From assembly GCA_030749275.1 (NCBI GenBank), contig JASMKJ010000281.1, positions 1-20,512 of the forward strand: a DNA stretch of 20,512 nucleotides, written 5' to 3'. This stretch comes from Acidimicrobiales bacterium (GTDB lineage Bacteria; Actinomycetota; Acidimicrobiia; Acidimicrobiales; Poriferisodalaceae). Position 1 is the stretch's first letter. Every line of letters begins with the position of its first letter. Shown here piece after piece: positions 8,532-15,675 of the stretch. The position numbers and the translations under genes were made by a program. The notes below the pieces were generated by a model. That model did no database searches and was not told the DNA's origin. It saw only the letters and a program-made list of their open reading frames with translations.

Positions 8532-9221
8532 TCAAACGGCCTGCTGCAATTCAGCCTGTCCAAGTTCATCTCGGAGAAGTTCGACTGTCCCCTGAAGGTC
8601 CCTAGCAAGAGACTTGGCGGCAGCTTCCACATCTTTGTTCCGGAGGCAGTCGATGATGGCGTGGTGATGGTCGTCGACGGTGCAGACAAAGTTGGGCTGG
8701 ACCGAGGCCAGATGGATGTAACGGTCCGAATGGGCCCAGAGCACTTCAATCATGTGGCAAAGCCACTCTGAGCCGGATTTTCGATAGATCGAATCGTGGA
8801 ATTCCCGGTGGAGGATCAGGCCCTTCTCGATCTCATTGGTTTCCAGCTCCCTCACTGCAGCGGTGATGGTGGAATCCAGGGAAGTGATGAACTCTGAGTC
8901 CATGAAGTCGGTAGCCAGGCGGAGTGCTTCAACCTCGACCAGTGTGCGCACTCGGTAGAGGTCCTCCAACGACTGCATGGAAAGCGGAGCTACACGGGCC
9001 CCCTTGTTGATTTCAGAGATGACGAATCTCTCACTCTCCAACAGTCGAAGTGCCTCTCTGACTGGGATGAGGCTTACTTCATTCTCTTCAGCGAGTCTGT
9101 TAAGGCGAAGAGGAGTCCCCGGCGGGTAGGTGCCGTCAAGGATCTGTGCCCTAGTGGACTGGTACACGGTCTCAACCAGGTGACCTGACTTCGGCTTTGT
9201 ATTTGTCACTTGAGGTACCAC
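8532..9221 (-). CDS. GntR family transcriptional regulator, FCD subfamily
   Basis: The 229-residue protein has an N-terminal winged helix (about 15-80). It includes the GntR pattern R..ILDGTYPPGTPL, LAEENEVSLIPVREALRLLESE and the wing INKGARVAPL. A helical FCD ligand-binding domain (about 85-215) follows. The FCD metal-site histidines fit H142 in HREFHDSIY, H164 in AHSDRY and one of the cluster DDHHHAI (185-187). FCD regulators sense small carboxylates or amino-acid-like effectors and usually repress adjacent catabolic or uptake genes. Here it is divergent from the Ntn-type hydrolase and adjacent to the ABC operon and CocE-like hydrolase, which are its likely targets (inference). The start may be GTG 9221 or GTG 9209. 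Neither has a clear ribosome binding site, so a leaderless message is possible. Confidence 0.9.
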   Translation of the reverse strand: MVPQVTNTKPKSGHLVETVYQSTRAQILDGTYPPGTPLRLNRLAEENEVSLIPVREALRLLESERFVISEINKGARVAPLSMQSLEDLYRVRTLVEVEALRLATDFMDSEFITSLDSTITAAVRELETNEIEKGLILHREFHDSIYRKSGSEWLCHMIEVLWAHSDRYIHLASVQPNFVCTVDDHHHAIIDCLRNKDVEAAAKSLARDLQGTVELLRDELGQAELQQAV

Positions 9222-9281
9222 CAGCAGCGGTCGGGAGGTGTTGATTGCGGTGAACAGTCAGCCACTCTACTCTCGCACGTC

Positions 9282-10091
9282 GTGTGTACCATGGGAGCCC
9301 TCCAAATGTCCGGCGGCGACTACCTCCTATTCAAGAACAAGGACTTCGGCCGCATGAACTTCGACGACCGGGTCGTTGTCAGTCGAGACGTCTTTGGTAT
9401 TCGAGGGACAACGTCGTGGGCAGGTGAAGATTCGGAAGGTGACGAGTTCTCTGGATTTTCAATAGGGGCCAACAAGCATGGCCTGCTCTGTGCAGATTCA
9501 AACGTGCGCGAAGAACCCTCAAGAGGCATCAACTATGACGTGCTTACCGAGGTTGCGCTCACCGAGGGGGTGGACGTAGCGACAGCCGTTGAGGCCCTCC
9601 GACAGGCACTGTCGGCTGAAAGTTTCTGGTGTGCAAACCTCATGCTGGTGGACCCGTCTGCTGTGGCAGTCGTCGAGATCAGGGGCAACGAACTCCATTG
9701 TTCTCTGGAGCCCGGCCTTGCAACCCGCACCAACCACCACGTTCATTTCGGGGTGACGGAAACTGACGATGACCTTGTTACCAGCGAGGACCGGCTCAAC
9801 TGGTCGTATCGCCGCCTCTCCAAGGCCAAGGGCCTGGCTGACGTTCTTGAGCTCCAACGGAGTCACGATGGTGGCGAATCAGGAGTCTGCAATCACAGCA
9901 GCTACGAGACCGTGTATTCGTATGTCTTGATGAGTGGTGGTGACGGGATTCGCCTTCTGGTGACGCAGGGGCATCCTTGTGGCGACGGTCCGGACCGGGA
10001 CCTCCTACTCCCGCTGGGCGGTGCCTGGTCCAGGGAAGCGGCAGCCGATTTCCAATCAGCGTTTCCCTCTGGGGCCAGTCCTACTGGATAG
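9282..10091 (+). CDS. Ntn-type cysteine amide hydrolase (choloylglycine hydrolase / peptidase C45-like)
   Basis: From GTG 9282 the protein is 269 residues and begins Met-Cys-Thr. Removing Met would expose Cys2 as the N-terminal nucleophile, as in linear-amide C-N hydrolases that start MCT. It continues G-A-L...DYLLFKNKDFGR, where D21 is placed as the catalytic-site Asp of choloylglycine hydrolases. Later parts include FSGFSIGANKHGLLCADSN, NYDVLTEVAL, TAVEALRQAL and WCANLMLVDPSAVAVVEI, as in acyl-CoA:6-APA acyltransferase and C45 members. An in-frame ATG at 9210 would add 24 residues ahead of the Cys and overlap the divergent GntR start, so it is disfavoured. No strong ribosome binding site precedes 9282. 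TACTCT (about 9268-9273) could be the -10 of a leaderless message. Expected chemistry: hydrolysis or transfer of an acyl group at an amide bond. Substrate unknown. Confidence 0.75.
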   Translation: MCTMGALQMSGGDYLLFKNKDFGRMNFDDRVVVSRDVFGIRGTTSWAGEDSEGDEFSGFSIGANKHGLLCADSNVREEPSRGINYDVLTEVALTEGVDVATAVEALRQALSAESFWCANLMLVDPSAVAVVEIRGNELHCSLEPGLATRTNHHVHFGVTETDDDLVTSEDRLNWSYRRLSKAKGLADVLELQRSHDGGESGVCNHSSYETVYSYVLMSGGDGIRLLVTQGHPCGDGPDRDLLLPLGGAWSREAAADFQSAFPSGASPTG

Positions 10092-10187
10092 TGAGGTCGC
10101 TAGATCCCGGAGAGGCCGCTTTCGGGCGCTTGGGTTCCCCCCCAGGGCGGGTCGACTCTGGAACTTCCATTTCCCTTGCGACTGAAG

Positions 10188-10199
10188 ATGCTATAAACT
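10188..10199 (+). promoter_or_regulatory. Extended -10 promoter-like motif ahead of the ABC transporter operon
   Basis: The sequence ATGCTATAAACT is identical to 228-239. It holds TGn plus TATAAA, an extended -10. The following bases also resemble the first copy (CA, TA and TCCA in the same order). Transcription would begin near 10203, giving a leader of about 125 bases to the binding-protein gene. A CACA-AG-TGTG palindrome (10274-10283) lies in that leader and could be a regulator site. TTGT/ACAA half-sites overlap it, reminiscent of GntR/FCD operators, but this is only a candidate. Confidence 0.45.
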
Positions 10200-10329
10200 C
10201 GCAGTAATCCATACTATGAACACATGAGCGATTTGGAAGTTGCGGCCGCTGAAAGTCGACGGTTGTTGTTCAACACAAGTGTGAGTCCTGTAGACGGATT
10301 CATTACGTACACAAGGGGGTACGGGAGAG

Positions 10330-12066
10330 ATGAGCGATCCGACTAAGAACGGCGAGCTTGACCAGTTGATCGAGAAGTATCGCGGTGGTGAGGTCACGCG
10401 TCGTCACTTTGTGAAGGTGGCTGGCGGTCTGGGAGTCAGTGTTGCCGCCGCTGGCTCGATACTCGCAGCTTGTGGTTCTGATGAGGCTGCGGCCCCGACG
10501 ACAACTGCGGCCCCGGCGACAACTGCGGCTCCGACGACCACTGCTGGACCGACGAGGGGAGGGACGCTGAAGGAAGGTTACGACCTTGACTTCTCGAAGC
10601 ATGATCCGATCACCACCAACTGGTACGACCCAGCTTTCTTTGCCATCTATGAAGCTCTCCTGACGAATGACCCCGACGGCAATGACAACCACCAGTTGGC
10701 AACGGGTTTCACCAAGTCGGCTGACGGCATGGAGTACCGGTTTGATATTGACCCGGCTGGGAAGTTCCATTCCGGGAAGCCGGCAGATGCTGCTGCAGTG
10801 GCGGATTTCCTGAGTTTCTTCAAGGCGACGTCGTTTATCGCGACGCTGGCTGCTCCGGTAGCGAGCTACGAGTCAGAGGGCGATCAGTTGGTCGTCAAGA
10901 TGAACAATCCCTGGGTTGGAGCCCTCGGACCCCACAAGACCGGTTATTTCAGGGTTCTCTGTATGGACACCTGGAATGAAGCTGGGGGCATGGAATCGAC
11001 CACCTATGGAACAGAAATCGCCGACGGGACGGGACCATTCACCCACGAAGAGTTCGTGCCTGGAAGCCATGTTCTCGTTAAGAGGTGGGAGGACTACCCA
11101 GGTTCGAACACCGAGTACTTCGAAAACAAGGGTCTAGCGCATCTGGATGCCATCCGCTGGACCTTTATTGCTGAGGCCAGCCAGCGTGCTGTCCAGCTGG
11201 AAAATGGCGACATCCACACTCTCAAGGGCCCGGCGCCAGCGGACGTAAGCCGATTGGAGAGCGATTCGGATATCACCGTTTACCGGTTCCCTGAGTGGTC
11301 GGGCTACATCCTGACCCTTAACCAGGATTGGGACGAGTACTTTGGAGATGTTCGGGTTCGAGCTGCCATCACTCACTTGATTGACCGCGAAGCCATGCGT
11401 GACGCGGTTTTCTTCGGTGACGCAGTAGCTGACTACGGGCCGCTCCCGCCAACAGACAAGTTCTACGACCCGGTTGTGGAAGAAATGATCACCTACGACC
11501 CCGCCGCGGCTGCAGCCCTCATGACTGAGGCTGGGTGGGCTTTGAATGGTGACGGAATTTGGGAAAAGGATGGGACGGTGCTTTCGTTTGAGTTCGCCGT
11601 CCAGGCTGAGTCGATCAACGAGGCAGTAGCTACCACCGCTTCAGCAATGATGCGTGAAGGTGGCGTTGACGCTCAGGTCAATGTCGTTGACAGGGCGGTC
11701 ATGTTCGAGAAGCAGGCCACCGAAGGCAAGGGAGCGGCGCCCATGACGCTGTTCTATTGGCTGTGGCCGATACCGATCGACGTACTGAACCTCTTCGTAA
11801 ACAGCGCGACTATTCCATTCCCGAACATGTCTCGAGCGAATGTGCCTGCGATTGATGAGGCTATGGCAGCGTGGACTAGTGCTGGCACTGCGGCTGAGGG
11901 ACAGACAGCTCAGACGGCATTCCAGGTGGCTTACTGTGAGAATGTTCCTTATGTTCCGATGGTTACTAGGAATGCTGTATTCGCTAAGAGAAACAGCGTT
12001 CACGGGTGGCAGCCGACACTATGGAACCTCTATCCCTACTACAACGACGTCTGGATCGAGAGCTAA
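10330..12066 (+). CDS. ABC transporter substrate-binding lipoprotein, family 5 (peptide/nickel/opine type), Tat-exported
   Basis: This 578-residue extracytoplasmic binding protein has a twin-arginine signal, TRRHFVK (23-29), then a hydrophobic stretch (about 30-46). The lipobox is ILAACG with C48, so it should be exported folded and lipid-anchored. Residues 54-71 are three tandem A-A-P-T/A-T-T units, encoded by three 18-bp DNA repeats at 10489-10542. They form a flexible tether. The mature domain follows the SBP_bac_5 pattern: GGTLKEGYDLDF, PAFFAIYEALL, GFTKSADGMEYRFDI..GKFHSGKP, DGTGPFTHEEF, DVRVRAAITHLIDREAM, and AAAALMTEAGW. It delivers ligand to the permeases encoded next. GGGAG sits close to the ATG. 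It heads the plus-strand operon behind the candidate promoter at 10188. Ligand class (peptide, opine, glycoside or other) cannot be told from sequence. Confidence 0.93.
   Translation: MSDPTKNGELDQLIEKYRGGEVTRRHFVKVAGGLGVSVAAAGSILAACGSDEAAAPTTTAAPATTAAPTTTAGPTRGGTLKEGYDLDFSKHDPITTNWYDPAFFAIYEALLTNDPDGNDNHQLATGFTKSADGMEYRFDIDPAGKFHSGKPADAAAVADFLSFFKATSFIATLAAPVASYESEGDQLVVKMNNPWVGALGPHKTGYFRVLCMDTWNEAGGMESTTYGTEIADGTGPFTHEEFVPGSHVLVKRWEDYPGSNTEYFENKGLAHLDAIRWTFIAEASQRAVQLENGDIHTLKGPAPADVSRLESDSDITVYRFPEWSGYILTLNQDWDEYFGDVRVRAAITHLIDREAMRDAVFFGDAVADYGPLPPTDKFYDPVVEEMITYDPAAAAALMTEAGWALNGDGIWEKDGTVLSFEFAVQAESINEAVATTASAMMREGGVDAQVNVVDRAVMFEKQATEGKGAAPMTLFYWLWPIPIDVLNLFVNSATIPFPNMSRANVPAIDEAMAAWTSAGTAAEGQTAQTAFQVAYCENVPYVPMVTRNAVFAKRNSVHGWQPTLWNLYPYYNDVWIES
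10489..10542 (+). repeat. Three tandem 18-bp units encoding the lipoprotein linker
   Basis: Units begin at 10489, 10507 and 10525, starting GCGGCCCCGACGACAACT (18 bases). The second differs at one base and the third at two. Each encodes Ala-Ala-Pro-(Thr/Ala)-Thr-Thr, followed by a partial fourth unit. Length variation by slippage between strains would be expected. Confidence 0.85.
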
Positions 12067-12099
12067 GCCTTTCAGGGGGTTCTCCCAACCAGTAACCGG

Positions 12100-13047
12100 A
12101 TGACCGAACTTGATGCCACTCGTTCGTCCCACGCTCAAGCGTGGGACGAACGAGTGGCAGCCTATGAAAATGAAGCTCGGGCAAACCCTTGGCGGAAGAA
12201 GTTAAGGGAGTTCAACCGGAACAAGTTGCTTTTTACGGGTTCAGTTCTAGGAATCCTGATCGTTGGTTTGGGGTTGATCGGGCCCCTGATTATTGGCAGT
12301 GACTACGCGGGCCAGTCGCTCCGCAATACACATCTACCTCCGCTTTCTGAGGGGTACCTGCTAGGTACAGATCAGTACGGGCGCGACCTCTTGGTCAGAC
12401 TCTGTATAGGCATTCGCGTCTCTTTGTTTGTAGCCGCTGCGGTAACTTCCATGGCGCTAGTAGTCGGTATGGCATTGGGGATGTGTGGCGGCTTCTTGGG
12501 CGGCGCTGTTGATCGAGCCGTCCGCTCGGTTACCGACTTCATCTGGGGATTCCCCCTGATTCTGGTAGCGGTTCTTCTGGCTGGAGGTCTCGGGCAGGGG
12601 TTGTTCCCAGTAATCCTTGCCGTTGGCATAGTGAATGTTGCCGCTATTACGCGTGTGGTGCGTGGTGAGGTTGTTGTGCTCCGGGCAAGAGAGTTCGTAG
12701 AGGCAGCGCGTGCTTGTGGAATCTCGAGATTCCGTATCATGTGGCGCCATCTACTGCCAAATGTGATGGCGCCTGCCCTGGTGCTGGCTTCTTATTACGT
12801 GGCGGTCGCGATCATCGCGGAGGCAGGCCTATCTTTCATTGGTCTCGGAGCCCAACCTCCACTTCCAAGCCTGGGAAAGATGGTCGCAGATGGTCGTGGG
12901 TTTCTCAGGATCAATCATTGGGAGAGCACGGTTCCGGGTATCGGTATTGCCGGGCTGGTGCTGTCGGTCAGCTTGATAGGTGATGGATTAAGAGATGTTT
13001 TCGACCCGCAACTCCGACATGAGGCGAAGGGAGTTGAAAAGGGATGA
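12100..13047 (+). CDS. ABC transporter permease, DppC/OppC-like
   Basis: The 315-residue inner-membrane permease has an N-terminal cytosolic tail with NPWRKKLREFNRNKL, then a first membrane segment (about 44-64). The LLGTDQYGRDLLVRLCIG motif (87-104), typical of the OppC/DppC group, follows, then further membrane spans. The ATPase-coupling EAA loop is EFVEAARACGISRFRIMWRH (198-217), ahead of LLPN. The ending GLSFIGLGAQPPLPSLGKM (243-261) and GDGLRDVFDPQLR are also characteristic. Codons 5-20 are covered by a perfect 22-bp inverted repeat (see repeat at 12114). GTG 12154 could serve as a later start, leaving the conserved region intact. No clear ribosome binding site precedes ATG 12100, 33 bp after the binding-protein stop. 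Its end overlaps the next permease (ATGA). The DppC-like gene precedes the DppB-like one, the reverse of the common order. Confidence 0.93.
   Translation: MTELDATRSSHAQAWDERVAAYENEARANPWRKKLREFNRNKLLFTGSVLGILIVGLGLIGPLIIGSDYAGQSLRNTHLPPLSEGYLLGTDQYGRDLLVRLCIGIRVSLFVAAAVTSMALVVGMALGMCGGFLGGAVDRAVRSVTDFIWGFPLILVAVLLAGGLGQGLFPVILAVGIVNVAAITRVVRGEVVVLRAREFVEAARACGISRFRIMWRHLLPNVMAPALVLASYYVAVAIIAEAGLSFIGLGAQPPLPSLGKMVADGRGFLRINHWESTVPGIGIAGLVLSVSLIGDGLRDVFDPQLRHEAKGVEKG
12114..12159. repeat. Perfect 22-bp inverted repeat (hairpin) inside the permease 5' coding end
   Basis: Arms 12114-12135 and 12138-12159 are exact reverse complements around a CA centre. The left arm begins TGCCACTCGTTCG and the right arm ends GAACGAGTGGCA. 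In RNA this gives about 20 GC-rich base pairs with a TCAA tetraloop. It begins 14 nt after the ATG at 12100. No T-tract follows on either strand, so it is not an ordinary intrinsic terminator. Its place between the binding-protein and permease coding regions suggests control of mRNA processing, stability or permease translation (inference). Confidence 0.9.
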
Positions 13048-13964
13048 AACGGACTGCCAGCCGCCTTGCTTACACCGTGATTGTGCTGTTCGTAAGTTCA
13101 ATCGCCGTCTTCTACGCAATCCGGCTTTCTGGGGGCGATGCAACCGCGGCGGCGTTACCAGGATCTGCAACGGAAGAGTTTCGTGAAGAGTTTCGCGATC
13201 GGCTGGGCCTGAACGAGCCAATCTACCAACAGTACTTCACCTATATGGGTCGAATCCTGAGTGGTGATCCGGGCAACTCGCTAACCAACAACAAGGCTCT
13301 AACCGACATGCTCACGGAGCATGGCCGCAACAGTCTCATATTAGGTGGGACGGCATTTGGACTCGTATTCCTAGTCGGTATTCCTCTCGGAATTCTCGCA
13401 TCCCTCAGACGTAATAGTTGGGCGGACCAGGGGATCATGTCCTTGTCCACCGTGGCTATGGCTGTGCCCAACTTCTGGCTAGCGCTTCTTGCCGTTTGGC
13501 TATTTGCCTCGACGCTCGGTTGGCTGCCATCGGCAGGCTGTTGTGGCACCAAGCAGCTCATCCTGCCGGCAGTTGTCTTGGCTTTTGAGGGCATCGCTCT
13601 CACAGTTCGGATGACGCGGTCAGCCATGATCGAAAGTCAGAACAGCGACTACGTGAGGACACTTAGAGCAGGTGGTCTCTCGGAGTGGCGTATCACCTGC
13701 AAGCACGTACTGAGGAACGCCCTGATACCAATTATCTCATTGGCAGGGTTGCGAATAGGGCAAATCGTTGGTTACGCCCTTATTGTTGAGACCATTTTTG
13801 GTTGGCCAGGCCTTGGGCAAGTGTTGGTGAATGCAGTCTTAAGACGGGACTACCCGGTGGCGCAGTTCTTCTCCCTAGTGCTGGTTGCTTTGGTGGTTCT
13901 GGGAAATTGGCTGGCCGACACTGGCTACACGATTGCTAACCCAAGACTGCGGAAATCGACATGA
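13044..13964 (+). CDS. ABC transporter permease, DppB/OppB-like
   Basis: The 306-residue inner-membrane permease pairs with the preceding one. The first membrane span (about 10-28) is followed by a periplasmic loop with EEFREEFRDRLGLNEPIYQQY (split by family variation) and GDPGNSL, typical of the OppB group. Core membrane spans run from about 98. The EAA loop is DYVRTLRAGGLSEWRITCKH (202-221), followed by VLRNALIPI. VETIFGWPGLGQVLVNAVLRRDYPV is cut by no lesion and is the standard OppB ending. ADTGYTIANPRLR closes the protein. The ATG overlaps the previous stop as ATGA, and its own stop overlaps the next ATG likewise, so the three genes are translationally coupled. Two adjacent Cys (166-167) sit in a periplasmic or membrane-edge loop, which is unusual but of unknown meaning. 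Confidence 0.93.
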   Translation: MKRTASRLAYTVIVLFVSSIAVFYAIRLSGGDATAAALPGSATEEFREEFRDRLGLNEPIYQQYFTYMGRILSGDPGNSLTNNKALTDMLTEHGRNSLILGGTAFGLVFLVGIPLGILASLRRNSWADQGIMSLSTVAMAVPNFWLALLAVWLFASTLGWLPSAGCCGTKQLILPAVVLAFEGIALTVRMTRSAMIESQNSDYVRTLRAGGLSEWRITCKHVLRNALIPIISLAGLRIGQIVGYALIVETIFGWPGLGQVLVNAVLRRDYPVAQFFSLVLVALVVLGNWLADTGYTIANPRLRKST

Positions 13965-14992
13965 ATGCAACCGCGGTGGAATCGAGGTCAGGCGAAGTCC
14001 CATCAGGCCTCGACCGCTCGCCGCTTCTAGAAATAGAGGATCTGCGGATCTCCATCGCTAGTGACGGTTCGTCTTTTGAAGTGGTCAAGGGGGTGGCGCT
14101 CACAGTTTGTGAGAATGAGATCGTTTGCTTGGTGGGAGAGAGTGGCTGCGGGAAGTCGATGACTGCGCTTTCGGTGATGGGCCTGCTTCCTCGGGGTATA
14201 GCCAAGGTGACCGGGGGCAGAATCGCTTTTGAAGGCCGGAGCCTTCTCAGCCTCCAAAAGCGCGAACTGAGGCGTTTGAGGGCCGATTCGATTTCAATGA
14301 TCTTTCAAGATCCTATTACTTCGCTGGATCCAGTTTTTCCTATTGGGAGTGTCCTTGAAGAGGTGATTCGGTCTCATAGGGATGTCAGCCGTGCTGAAGC
14401 TCGTGAGATCGCCGTCAGGGCCCTTATGGAGGCTGAGCTTCCAGATGCGGCGGACCGTCTAGACAGTTACCCGCATCAACTATCGGGCGGCATGAGGCAG
14501 CGGGTGATGATTGCTCTAGCCATAGCTCTTGATCCGAAGCTCTTGATAGCCGATGAGCCCACGACTGCGTTAGACGTCACCGTGCAGGCGCAAATCCTGG
14601 AGAATCTGCGAGCGCGACAACGAGAACGTGAGATGGGGATGCTCCTGATTACCCATGATCTTGCGGTTGTTGCTTCGGTGGCTGACCGAGTAGCTGTCAT
14701 GTACGCGGGCGAAATCGTAGAAGAAGCTCCAGTTGACGAGCTCTTCAGTGATCCTCAGCATCCCTACACCCAAGGGCTGATAAGGTCTTTACCGGACATA
14801 TCCGTATCGAAGGGAAGCCTCCATAGCATTCCTGGTCGGGTGCCGCCTCCGCAGGTTCCACCGCCTGGATGCCTGTTTGCGCCGAGGTGCGAGCATGCGC
14901 TTGATTTATGCTGGGAGGCAAGCCCAGAACTCAGCCGTGACGGCGCCAAGAGTCTGCGTTGTTATAACGCTCAACCCTTCGAGATTGGCTAA
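13961..14992 (+). CDS. ABC transporter ATP-binding protein, DppD/OppD-like
   Basis: This 343-residue ATPase powers import with its partner encoded at 17696. Motifs are complete: Walker A GESGCGKS (59-66), Q-loop Q116 in IFQDP, signature LSGGMRQR (174-181), Walker B LLIADEP (194-200) and switch H232 in ITHDLAVV. The C-terminal oligopeptide/dipeptide-transporter extension is present, with HPYTQGLIRSLPD and four cysteines (304, 310, 317, 334) in PPGCLFAPRC..LCW..RC. This is the arrangement that binds an Fe-S cluster in some OppD/DppD proteins. It overlaps the upstream permease gene by ATGA, and its TAA overlaps the next ATG by one base (TAATG). Cytosolic, membrane-associated. Confidence 0.94.
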   Translation: MNATAVESRSGEVPSGLDRSPLLEIEDLRISIASDGSSFEVVKGVALTVCENEIVCLVGESGCGKSMTALSVMGLLPRGIAKVTGGRIAFEGRSLLSLQKRELRRLRADSISMIFQDPITSLDPVFPIGSVLEEVIRSHRDVSRAEAREIAVRALMEAELPDAADRLDSYPHQLSGGMRQRVMIALAIALDPKLLIADEPTTALDVTVQAQILENLRARQREREMGMLLITHDLAVVASVADRVAVMYAGEIVEEAPVDELFSDPQHPYTQGLIRSLPDISVSKGSLHSIPGRVPPPQVPPPGCLFAPRCEHALDLCWEASPELSRDGAKSLRCYNAQPFEIG

Positions 14993-15675
14993 TGGAACCA
15001 CTTGCTATCGAGATAAAAATTGCTGAGGAACTGGTCGTTCGCGGACAAGAGTGGCCGGTTCAAGGGCCTCCGGTGGTGATGTTCCACGACTATGGAGACG
15101 ACCTCGATTGTTGGCAGGGAACCGACCGCCTATTGGCGGCCAGGGGGTTCAGAGTGATCAGTCTCGATCTACCCAATCACGGTCTTTCTGACGATTTCGT
15201 GCAAGAAGATCCAATGCTTGAAACTCTGGCCGAAATAATCAAGAACGTGTCAGAGGTCTGGGGGCCCATCGGTCTGTGTTCCTATGGTTCAATATCTACA
15301 GAGCTTTGTCGGATGCGAGGACCAGACGCGCCAATCACGCACATAACGGTTTCGCCTCGGGCTCCGGCTGCTGGAGTTAGTTTCCGAACTGGTTCAGGAG
15401 AAGAGATGTCGCAGTTGGTGGTGGCGGCCACTAACGACGGAGAGCGGTCCGAGGAAGCTCGTATCCTCTTTGACAGCCTCGGCGCTAAGAAACTCTGGGC
15501 CTCTGTGGCTGCAACCAAGCATGGTCCAGACCTGATCAAGAGTCATGACCATCTCGTCGACGATGTGGCGATATTCCTTCGGCGGACCTTGGTGCCCTCT
15601 CATCTGAAGTGGACTGCTGCCACTCATGAGAAGGCTGCAGGCGACTTTCTGGAAGCCGAGTCAGAACGAGAATAG
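14992..15675 (+). CDS. Alpha/beta hydrolase fold protein, short, last gene of the ABC operon
   Basis: The 227-residue protein has an alpha/beta-hydrolase core: VVMFHDYGDDLDCW (oxyanion-loop region, 28-41), GFRVISLDLPNHGLSDD (52-68) and a nucleophile elbow GLCSYGS with S97. The elbow is unusual. The family norm is G-x-S-x-G, but here the residue two before Ser is Leu, with Gly three before. D149 (ATNDGE) and H185 or H187 (KSHDHLVDDVAIFL) are placed as acid and base. At 227 residues it is shorter than most members, and the lid region seems reduced. Its start is fused to the ATPase stop (TAATG), so it is co-translated with the importer. This suggests it acts on the imported compound as an esterase, amidase or lactonase (inference). 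The last 15 bases overlap the convergent amidohydrolase gene. Confidence 0.8.
   Translation: MEPLAIEIKIAEELVVRGQEWPVQGPPVVMFHDYGDDLDCWQGTDRLLAARGFRVISLDLPNHGLSDDFVQEDPMLETLAEIIKNVSEVWGPIGLCSYGSISTELCRMRGPDAPITHITVSPRAPAAGVSFRTGSGEEMSQLVVAATNDGERSEEARILFDSLGAKKLWASVAATKHGPDLIKSHDHLVDDVAIFLRRTLVPSHLKWTAATHEKAAGDFLEAESERE

Noticed and set aside
9210..9281. N-terminal extension of the Ntn hydrolase
   Set aside because: It would overlap the divergent GntR start and place 25 residues before the nucleophilic Cys without resembling a signal or propeptide.
10303..10770. Minus-strand 155-codon frame over the start of the binding-protein gene
   Set aside because: Its Arg/Ser-rich stretch is the antisense of the Thr/Ala/Pro repeat linker. 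No independent support.
12114..12159. Hairpin as an intrinsic terminator
   Set aside because: No T-tract follows the stem on either strand, and the coding frame continues through it.
12372..12740. Minus-strand open frame of 122 codons across the DppC-like permease
   Set aside because: Low-complexity (Thr, Arg, Pro-rich) translation lying fully antisense to a gene with clear family motifs. No ribosome binding site or recognisable domain.
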